Assembly (NCBI GenBank): GCA_029863355.1
Contig: JAOTVO010000185.1
Location: 1 to 5,627 of the forward strand
Direction of reading: 5' to 3'
DNA from: Candidatus Krumholzibacteriia bacterium
Lineage (GTDB): Bacteria; Krumholzibacteriota; Krumholzibacteria; WVZY01; JAKEHA01
Length of the DNA stretch: 5,627 bases
Shown piece by piece: positions 1 to 5,627 of the stretch. The notes below the pieces were generated by a model, which saw nothing but the letters and a program-made list of their open reading frames with translations, searched no databases and was not told the DNA's origin. Position 1 is the first letter of the stretch. The number at the start of each line of letters is the position of its first letter. A program made the translations under genes and the position numbers.

Positions 1-1
1 C

Positions 2-100
2 GACATGGTCGATGGCTTGGAAGCGACGCTGGTGGGACGCGGCTTTCGCACGCACACGGCCCGGCGGCCGGGAAACCTCCACGTAGAGAAGTACTGGTGA
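2..100 (+). CDS. 3' end of an unidentified upstream gene (partial)
   Basis: The frame starting at base 2 stays open for 32 codons and ends at TGA 98-100. The tail has a moderately basic middle and ends in GNLHVEKYW. It is probably coding because 26 of its 32 codons end in G or C, as in the genes downstream, and because it runs directly into the PDH operon on the same strand. I do not recognise the family, and 32 residues show no diagnostic motif, so no function is proposed. The stop shares a GTGA overlap with a possible GTG start at 97. If that start were used, this gene and aceE would be translationally coupled. The start of the gene lies left of the window. Confidence 0.55.
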   Translation, partial: DMVDGLEATLVGRGFRTHTARRPGNLHVEKYW

Positions 101-121
101 AACATCCCCGCGCCGCGCGTA

Positions 122-150
122 TTGACGCGGCGCCGGCCCTCTCGTATCGT
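122..150 (+). promoter_or_regulatory. possible sigma70-like promoter just upstream of aceE
   Basis: TTGACG (122-127) matches the -35 consensus at 5 of 6 bases. It is followed by a 17-base spacer and TATCGT (145-150), which matches the -10 consensus at 4 of 6. The spacing is ideal. Transcription would be expected to start about 6-8 bases beyond the -10 box, near 156-158, only a few bases before the ATG at 160, so the transcript would be almost leaderless. Such hexamers can arise by chance, and no experimental or comparative evidence is available. Confidence 0.3.
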
Positions 151-159
151 GGGGTAGCC

Positions 160-2883
160 ATGGGCACGACACGCGATCGCTCCGAGCGCGAAGCGGCGGA
201 GCGCGACAAGGAACCGACCGCGGACGCCGGCGCCGCTTCCCCCGAAGCGATCAGCGCCGAGAACCGCGAGTGGCTGGAGTCGCTCGACTACGTCCGCCAG
301 ACCGAGGGGCCCGGGCGCGTGCGCGAGCTCCTGCAGCGTCTGGAGGATCGCGCGCACAGCTACGGCGTGCGCACGAGCTTCCCCGGCAGCCTGCCCTACA
401 TCAACACCATCCCCGCCTCGGAGCAGCCTGCCTATCCCGGCGACCGCGTGGTCGAGCGGCGCATCAAGAGCATCATCCGCTGGAACGCCATGGCCATGGT
501 GGTGCGCGCCAACCGCGAGGATCCCGGCATCGGCGGGCACATCTCCACTTACGCCTCGGCGGCGACGTTGTGGGAGGTCGGCTTCAACCACTTCTTCCGG
601 GGCAAGGACCACCCGGAAGGCGGCGACATCATCTTCTTCCAGGGCCACGGGGCGCCCGGCATCTACGCGCGCGCCTACCTGGAGGGGCGCCTGAGCGAAG
701 AACACCTGGGCAGCTTCCGCCGCGAGCTGCGCGGGGGGCTCTCGTCGTATCCACACCCGTGGCTCATGCCGGACTTCTGGGAGTTTCCGACGGTGTCCAT
801 GGGGCTCACGTCGCTGGCCGCCATCTACCAGGCGCGCTTCAACCGCTATCTCGAGCACCGCGGCGTGCTGGACACGTCGAAGCGGCGCGTGTGGGCGTTT
901 CTCGGCGATGGAGAGATGGACGAGCCGGAGTCGCTGGGTGCCATAACGCTCGCCTCGCGCGAGCGCCTCGACAACCTGATCTTCGTCATCAACTGCAACC
1001 TGCAGCGCCTCGACGGCCCCGTGCGCGGCAACGGCAAGATCGTCCGCGAGCTGGAGGCGGCGTTCCGTGGCGCCGGCTGGAACGTGATCAAGGTGATCAC
1101 GGGGAAGGACTGGGACCCGCTCTTCGCCAAGGACACCGAGGGTCAGCTCGTGAAGCGCTTCGGCGAGGTCCCCGACGGCCAGTTCCAGAAGTACGTCACC
1201 GAGAGCGGCGGCTACATCCGCGAGGACTTCTTCGGCGCCGATCCGCGGCTCCTGGCCATGGTCGAGAGTCTGTCCGACGAGCAGATCCGCACCCTGAACC
1301 GCGGTGGCCACGACCCCGACAAGGTCTACGCCGCGTACCAGGCCGCCGTCGCGCACCGCGGCCAGCCCACCGTGATCCTCGCCTACACCGTCAAGGGCTA
1401 TGGCCTGGGCGAGAGCGGCGAGGGGCGGAACATCACGCACCAGCAGAAGAAGCTCAACGAGGAGGAGCTGCGGAAGTTCCGCAACAAGTTCAGCATCCCC
1501 ATCTCCGACGACGACGTCGCCGAGGCGCCGTTCTACCGTCCCGCCGACGACAGCGAGGAGATCCAGTACCTGCGCGCGCGCCGCGAGGCGCTGGGCGGCT
1601 TCGTCCCCGAGCGCCGCGCCGCCGCGCCGCCGCTCGCCGCGCCCCCCGAATCCCTCTTCGAGGAGTTCTACCAGGGCACGGGCGAGCGCGACGTGGCCAC
1701 CACCATGGCCTTCGTGCACATGCTATCCAAGCTCCTCAAGGACGAGGGCGTGGGCAAGCACGTCGTGCCCATCGTGCCCGACGAGGCGCGCACCTTCGGC
1801 ATGGAGTCGCTCTTCCGGCAGGTGGGTATCTATTCGAGCCTGGGTCAGCTCTACGAGCCCGTCGACAGGGAGAGCCTCCTCTATTACAAGGAGGCCGTCG
1901 ACGGGCAGATGCTCGAAGAGGGGATCACCGAGGCCGGGTCCATGGCGTCGTTCATCGCCGCCGGGACCGCGTACGCCACGCACGGCGTCAACATGATCCC
2001 GTTCTTCATCTTCTACTCCATGTTCGGCTTTCAGCGCATCGGCGACTTCATCTGGATGGCCGGCGACATGCGCTGCAAGGGTTTCCTCCTCGGGGGGACG
2101 TCCGGGCGCACGACGCTGGCCGGCGAAGGCCTCCAGCACCAGGACGGCCACAGCCACCTCCTGGCCTATCCGATTCCCAACCTGCTCGCGTACGACCCCG
2201 CGTACGCCTACGAACTGGCCGTGATCGTCCGCGACGGCCTCGTGCGCATGTATGAGAAGGGAGAGAACCTCTTCTATTACATTACCGTGATGAACGAGGC
2301 CTACAAGAACCCGCCCTTGCCCGAGGGCGCGCGCGAGGGGATCCTGCGCGGGATGTATCGCTTCCGCGCGTCGGCCGCCGAGGACGCCCCCCACAAGGCG
2401 CACCTCTTCGGCAGCGGTGCCATCTTGAATGAGACCCTCAAGGCGGCGCGCATCCTCGAGGATGCCTACGACGTTCCCGCGGACGTCTATAGTGTGACCA
2501 GCTACAAGAACCTCTACTGGGACGCCATGGAGAGCGAGCGCGAGGATCTGCTGCAAAAGGGCGAGAAACGCGTGCCCCACATCGGGCAGGTCCTGGGCGG
2601 CACGCGCGGCGTCTACGTGGCCGCGTCCGACTACGTCAAGATGCTCCCCGCCGCCCTCTCCCGTTGGGTGCCCGGCCGCTTCCACACTCTCGGCACCGAC
2701 GGCTACGGCCGCTCCTCCAACCGCGCCGGCCTGCGCGACTTCTTCGAAGTCGATGCCCGCTACATCGCGCTGGCCGCGCTGCGCGCGCTGGCCGCCGACG
2801 GGCATGTGAAGGAATCCGTGCTGCGCGAGGCCATCAAAGACTTCGGGATCGACCCGGAGAAGAAGAACCCGATGCGGGACTAG
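160..2883 (+). CDS. aceE: Pyruvate dehydrogenase E1 component, homodimeric type (AceE)
   Basis: This enzyme decarboxylates pyruvate using thiamine diphosphate (TPP) and Mg2+, and reductively acetylates the lipoyl arm of E2. It is a cytoplasmic part of the PDH complex that makes acetyl-CoA. From ATG 160 it is 907 residues, against 887 in E. coli. The TPP motif runs from GDG (249-251, in GDGEMDEPES) to NCN (278-280). Residues equivalent to E. coli His407 (His427, in NITHQ), Glu571 (Glu591, in EGITEAG) and His640 (His660, in HQDGHSH) are all present at a constant offset of 20. The C-terminal domain contains DVYSVTSY and GTDGYGRS and ends NPMRD. ATG 160 is preferred because the family match starts only near residue 34 (ENREWLESLDYV), so even this start is longer than E. 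coli. Only 13 of the 20 codons after the alternative GTG 97 end in G or C, against 16 of the first 20 from ATG 160. GTG 97 would give 928 residues, overlap the upstream stop, and has AGAAG five bases before it. aceF follows after 18 bases. No frameshift or missing key residue is seen. Confidence 0.97.
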   Translation: MGTTRDRSEREAAERDKEPTADAGAASPEAISAENREWLESLDYVRQTEGPGRVRELLQRLEDRAHSYGVRTSFPGSLPYINTIPASEQPAYPGDRVVERRIKSIIRWNAMAMVVRANREDPGIGGHISTYASAATLWEVGFNHFFRGKDHPEGGDIIFFQGHGAPGIYARAYLEGRLSEEHLGSFRRELRGGLSSYPHPWLMPDFWEFPTVSMGLTSLAAIYQARFNRYLEHRGVLDTSKRRVWAFLGDGEMDEPESLGAITLASRERLDNLIFVINCNLQRLDGPVRGNGKIVRELEAAFRGAGWNVIKVITGKDWDPLFAKDTEGQLVKRFGEVPDGQFQKYVTESGGYIREDFFGADPRLLAMVESLSDEQIRTLNRGGHDPDKVYAAYQAAVAHRGQPTVILAYTVKGYGLGESGEGRNITHQQKKLNEEELRKFRNKFSIPISDDDVAEAPFYRPADDSEEIQYLRARREALGGFVPERRAAAPPLAAPPESLFEEFYQGTGERDVATTMAFVHMLSKLLKDEGVGKHVVPIVPDEARTFGMESLFRQVGIYSSLGQLYEPVDRESLLYYKEAVDGQMLEEGITEAGSMASFIAAGTAYATHGVNMIPFFIFYSMFGFQRIGDFIWMAGDMRCKGFLLGGTSGRTTLAGEGLQHQDGHSHLLAYPIPNLLAYDPAYAYELAVIVRDGLVRMYEKGENLFYYITVMNEAYKNPPLPEGAREGILRGMYRFRASAAEDAPHKAHLFGSGAILNETLKAARILEDAYDVPADVYSVTSYKNLYWDAMESEREDLLQKGEKRVPHIGQVLGGTRGVYVAASDYVKMLPAALSRWVPGRFHTLGTDGYGRSSNRAGLRDFFEVDARYIALAALRALAADGHVKESVLREAIKDFGIDPEKKNPMRD

Positions 2884-2901
2884 AGGGAAGGCGGCAGGTC
2901 C
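2884..2901 (+). promoter_or_regulatory. ribosome binding site region for aceF
   Basis: The 18 bases between the aceE stop and the aceF GTG are purine-rich. GGAAGG (2886-2891) lies 10 bases before the GTG, and CAGG lies 3 bases before it. The first is the better Shine-Dalgarno candidate, at slightly long spacing. It supports the GTG at 2902, where the lipoyl domain begins at once (MIAEVRLPEISE). There is no room for a terminator, so aceE and aceF are probably cotranscribed. Confidence 0.6.
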
Positions 2902-4272
2902 GTGATCGCTGAAGTCCGATTGCCCGAGATATCCGAGAATGTCACCACCGGCGACGTCGTGAAGGTGCTCGTCGCGGTGGGCGACCGCGTCGCGGTGGAC
3001 CAGTCGCTGGTGGAGCTGGAGACGGAGAAGGCGGTGTTCGAGGTGCCCTCGACGGCGGCGGGCGTGGTGAAGGAGATCCTGGTCAAGGAAGGCGACACGA
3101 TCAACGTGGGGGACGTGATCGTGCGCATCGATTCGGAAGGCGCGGGGGAGGCGACGGAGGCGGATGAGAAACCGGTGGAGCAGCCGAAGGCAGCAGAGCA
3201 GAAGGCACCTGTGGAGGAGGCGGCGGAGCCGAAAGAGAGAAAGCAAGAACCCGCACCCGCGGCGTCGGCGCCATCGGATGTGGAAGACGTGGACCGCACG
3301 GTGGTCGCGGTGGCCGACGAAGTGCGCGAGGCCAAGCGCCGCGCCGACGAGCCGCCGGCGGCCTCCCCGACGGTGCGCCGCCTGGCGCGCGAGCTGGGGA
3401 TCGACATCCACGCGGTGCCGGGGAGCGGCACGGGCGGGCGCATCACGGCGGACGACGTGCAGCGCTTCGCGAAGTCGATGATCGCGCGCGCGGGGACGGG
3501 CGCGAGCGCGGCGGCGGTGCCGGGGGCGCCGGCCGCGGCTGCAAGGCCGCTTCCGGACTTCGCGCGCTTCGGCGCCGTCGAGCGCGTGCCCATGTCCAAG
3601 GTGCGCGCCGTGATGGCGCGCAACATGGCGGCGGCGTGGAACACGGTGCCGCACGTCACCCAGCACGACGCGGCGGACGTCACCGAGCTGGAGCAGGCGC
3701 GCAAGCGCTACGCCAAGATGGCGGAGGCCGCCGGTGGCAAGCTCACGATGACGGCCGTCCTGCTCAAAGTGAGCGCGTCGGCACTGCGGCGCTTCCCGGA
3801 TTTCAACGCCTCCATCGACGCGGCCGCGCAGGAGATCGTCTACAAGAAGTACGTGCACATCGGCGTGGCCGTGGACACGGAGCGCGGCCTCCTGGTGCCG
3901 GTGGTCAAAGACGCCGACACGAAGAATGTCATCGAGCTCTCGGCCGAGCTCGCCCAACTCGCCGAGAAGGCGCGCACCAAGAAGATCACGCCCGACCAGC
4001 TGGAGGGCGGCAACTTCACCGTGTCCAACCTGGGCGGCATCGGCGGCACCAGCTTCACACCCATCGTCTACCACCCCGAGGTGGCCATCCTGGGCGTGTC
4101 GCGCGCGGCCATGCGGCCGGTCTGGCGCGACGGCGGCTTCGTGCCGCGACTGGTCTTGCCCCTCTCGCTCTCCTACGACCACCGCTTGATCGACGGCGCG
4201 CAGGCGGCGCGCTTCCTGCGCTGGATCTGCCAGGCGCTCGAGGACCCCATCTTCATCGCGATCGACGGGTAG
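2902..4272 (+). CDS. aceF: Dihydrolipoamide acetyltransferase, E2 of pyruvate dehydrogenase (AceF)
   Basis: E2 forms the core of the PDH complex. It takes the acetyl group from AceE on a lipoyl lysine, transfers it to CoA, and hands the reduced arm to Lpd. The protein is 456 residues. It has one N-terminal lipoyl domain (about 1-78) with the modified Lys43 in ETEKA, where ETDKA is commoner. An Ala/Pro/Glu/Lys linker follows (79-125), then a charged segment (126-150). The E1/E3-binding domain (155-192) has SPTVRRLARELGID and GTGGRIT. After a second Ala/Pro linker (about 194-218) comes the catalytic domain (219-456), with SNLGGIGGTSFTPI (375-388) and the active-site motif SYDHRLIDG, giving His427 and Asp431. 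E. coli AceF has three lipoyl domains, so this is a shorter, single-arm form, which is common in other bacteria. The pyruvate assignment rests on position between aceE and lpd, because E2 sequence alone separates acetyl- from other acyltransferases poorly. The GTG start is supported by an upstream ribosome binding site and by the domain beginning immediately. lpd follows after 9 bases. Confidence 0.96.
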   Translation: MIAEVRLPEISENVTTGDVVKVLVAVGDRVAVDQSLVELETEKAVFEVPSTAAGVVKEILVKEGDTINVGDVIVRIDSEGAGEATEADEKPVEQPKAAEQKAPVEEAAEPKERKQEPAPAASAPSDVEDVDRTVVAVADEVREAKRRADEPPAASPTVRRLARELGIDIHAVPGSGTGGRITADDVQRFAKSMIARAGTGASAAAVPGAPAAAARPLPDFARFGAVERVPMSKVRAVMARNMAAAWNTVPHVTQHDAADVTELEQARKRYAKMAEAAGGKLTMTAVLLKVSASALRRFPDFNASIDAAAQEIVYKKYVHIGVAVDTERGLLVPVVKDADTKNVIELSAELAQLAEKARTKKITPDQLEGGNFTVSNLGGIGGTSFTPIVYHPEVAILGVSRAAMRPVWRDGGFVPRLVLPLSLSYDHRLIDGAQAARFLRWICQALEDPIFIAIDG

Positions 4273-4274
4273 GA
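4270..4274 (+). promoter_or_regulatory. ribosome binding site for lpd, overlapping the aceF stop
   Basis: TAGGA at 4270-4274 includes the aceF stop codon TAG and lies 7 bases before the ATG at 4282. Sharing these bases implies that ribosomes finishing aceF sit on the lpd initiation site, which fits coupled translation. The match is short, so the site is plausible rather than strong. Confidence 0.5.
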
Positions 4275-4281
4275 CGCACCG

Positions 4282-5627
4282 ATGGCGCAGTCCGATTCCT
4301 ATCAGCTCGCCGTCCTCGGCGGCGGTCCGGGCGGCTACGCGGCCGCCTTCCTTGCCGCCGACATGGGGATGCGCGTGGCCCTCATCGACAAGGAAGAGAA
4401 TCCGGGTGGGGTGTGCCTCTACCGCGGCTGCATTCCCTCCAAGGCGCTCCTGCACGTGGCCAAGCTCCTGCACGAGGCGGACGCGGCCAAGAAAATGGGC
4501 GTCGTTTTCGGCAAGCCGGAAGTCTCGTTGGAAGCGCTGCGATCGTGGAAGGAGTCCGTGGTCGCGCTGCTCACCGGCGGCGTCGGACAGCTGGCCAAGG
4601 CGCGCAAGATCACATTCGTGCGCGGCACGGGTGTTCTGAAAGATGAGCGCACGTTGGAGGTAACCCTGGAGGGCGGTGGATCACAGACGGTGGCGTTCGA
4701 GCACTGCATCGTGGCCACCGGCTCCATGCCGGCGGTGCTGCCCAAGCTGAGCGTCCAGTCGCCGCGCGTGATCGACTCCAGCGGCGCGCTCGCGCTAGCC
4801 GACGTGCCCGCGACCATGCTCGTCGTCGGCGGCGGGTACATCGGCCTGGAGCTGGGCATGGTCTACGCGGCACTCGGCACGCGCGTCTCCGTAGTCGAGA
4901 TGCTTCCCGGACTCCTGCCCGGCGCCGACCGCGACCTGGTCGCGGTGCTCGAGAAGCGCGTGCGCGCCGCTTTCGAATCGGTGCTGCTGGAGACGACGGT
5001 GGCCGGCATGAGCGAGCAGAAAGTTGGTGTGCAAGTCTCCTTCGAGGGGAAGAACGCCCCCGCCGCGCCCATCACCTACGACAAGGTGCTCATGTCGGTC
5101 GGGCGCAAACCCAACTCCGCCGGGCTCGGGCTCGAGCGCACGAAGGTGAAGCGCGACGAGCGCGGCTTCATACAGGTAGACGCGCAGCGCCGCACGGCGG
5201 AGCCGTCGATCTATGCCATCGGTGACGTGGTGGGCGAGCCCATGCTCGCACACAAGGCCTCGCACGAGGGGCGCGTGGCCGTCGAGGCGATCGCGGGCCA
5301 GAAGGTGGCCTTCGAGCCGGCGGCGATCCCGGCCGTCATCTTCACCGACCCCGAGATCGCGTGGGCCGGTCTCACCGAGGCGCAGGCGAAGGAACGCGGA
5401 CGCGAGGTGACCGTAGCCAAGTTTCCCTGGGGCGCATCCGGCCGCGCCGTCACGCTCGAGCGCACCGACGGCCTCACCAAGCTCGTGCTCGATCCCCAGA
5501 GCGGCCGCGTGCTCGGCGTGGGCCTGGTCGGCGCGGGCGCGGGCGAGCTCATCGCCGAGGGGGTGCTCGCCATCGAGATGGGTGCGCTCGCCTCCGACCT
5601 CTCCCTCACCATCCATCCCCACCCCAC
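4282..5627 (+). CDS. lpd: Dihydrolipoyl dehydrogenase, E3 (Lpd), cut by the window end
   Basis: E3 is a flavoprotein disulfide oxidoreductase. It reoxidises the dihydrolipoyl arm of AceF and reduces NAD+ to NADH. The frame is open from ATG 4282 to the window edge: 448 codons plus two bases, with no stop. The N-terminal FAD-binding motif is GGGPGGYAA (13-21). The redox disulfide is Cys45 and Cys50 in GGVCLYRGCIPSKALL. The NAD-binding motif is VVGGGYIGLELG (181-192), and the second FAD motif is YAIGDV (311-316), followed by MLAHKASHEG. The C-terminal interface domain has FTDPEIAWAGLTE and FPWGASGRA, which closely resemble E. coli Lpd. The last complete codons read IHPHP, so the catalytic base, His447 (second His), is present. 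Its partner glutamate, expected about five residues later, lies outside the window. The Tyr-Arg pair inside the disulfide loop replaces the common Asn-Val. Position after aceF supports service to PDH, though the same E3 may also serve other 2-oxoacid complexes. Confidence 0.96.
   Translation, partial: MAQSDSYQLAVLGGGPGGYAAAFLAADMGMRVALIDKEENPGGVCLYRGCIPSKALLHVAKLLHEADAAKKMGVVFGKPEVSLEALRSWKESVVALLTGGVGQLAKARKITFVRGTGVLKDERTLEVTLEGGGSQTVAFEHCIVATGSMPAVLPKLSVQSPRVIDSSGALALADVPATMLVVGGGYIGLELGMVYAALGTRVSVVEMLPGLLPGADRDLVAVLEKRVRAAFESVLLETTVAGMSEQKVGVQVSFEGKNAPAAPITYDKVLMSVGRKPNSAGLGLERTKVKRDERGFIQVDAQRRTAEPSIYAIGDVVGEPMLAHKASHEGRVAVEAIAGQKVAFEPAAIPAVIFTDPEIAWAGLTEAQAKERGREVTVAKFPWGASGRAVTLERTDGLTKLVLDPQSGRVLGVGLVGAGAGELIAEGVLAIEMGALASDLSLTIHPHP

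Noticed and set aside
270..2255. Long open + strand frame inside aceE in another phase
   Set aside because: The product is a low-complexity Arg/Ala/Pro/Gly-rich chain typical of an out-of-phase read of high-GC coding DNA. The aceE frame carries all the catalytic motifs.
4273..4281. Possible terminator or separate promoter between aceF and lpd
   Set aside because: Nine bases leave no room for a hairpin and T-run or for a promoter pair. The arrangement fits one transcript.
1723..4473. Very long open frame on the minus strand (916 codons) opposite aceE, aceF and the start of lpd
   Set aside because: Its translation is rich in His, Arg, Gly and Val and has no recognisable domain. It spans three clearly real genes on the other strand. 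In DNA with strong G/C third-position bias, the antisense frame rarely meets stop codons, so its length is expected.
3636..4646. Open + strand frame crossing the aceF-lpd junction
   Set aside because: It is Arg/Ala/Gly-rich with no domain, and it overlaps the catalytic domain of AceF and the FAD-binding region of Lpd, which are read in other frames.
4795..5622. Open frame on the minus strand opposite lpd
   Set aside because: It is a shadow of lpd, whose motifs are continuous on the + strand. The antisense product shows no family features.

Overview
The window carries a nearly complete, E. coli-type pyruvate dehydrogenase (PDH) complex operon on the + strand. The order is aceE (E1, homodimeric type), aceF (E2, dihydrolipoyl acetyltransferase) and lpd (E3, dihydrolipoyl dehydrogenase). 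The last 32 codons of an unidentified upstream gene precede it. The DNA is GC-rich and its codons strongly prefer G or C at the third position, which is why long shadow reading frames appear on the opposite strand. This fits a high-GC bacterium, possibly a soil or sediment lineage of the Acidobacteriota, Myxococcota, Rokubacteria or Gemmatimonadota kind. That placement is a weak inference; the sequence has no taxonomic marker.

Layout: positions 2-100 are the 3' end of the upstream gene. Positions 101-159 are a short junction with a possible sigma70-like promoter. Positions 160-2883 are aceE, with an alternative GTG start at 97. After 18 bases comes aceF (GTG start, 2902-4272). After 9 more bases comes lpd (from 4282), which runs off the right edge just after its catalytic histidine. 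No intergenic stretch exceeds 60 bases, and I see no RNA gene, mobile element, CRISPR array or terminator.

The three enzymes act together. AceE decarboxylates pyruvate with thiamine diphosphate and passes the acetyl group to the lipoyl lysine of AceF. AceF transfers it to CoA, giving acetyl-CoA. Lpd reoxidises the dihydrolipoyl arm with FAD and NAD+. The catalytic residues I could check are present in all three proteins, and nothing suggests a pseudogene. One Lpd residue, the dyad glutamate, lies outside the window.

I found no undescribed system here. The points worth a second look are small: the aceE start and promoter arrangement, an unusual charged segment in the AceF linker, the Tyr-Arg pair inside the Lpd redox-disulfide loop, and the unidentified upstream gene.
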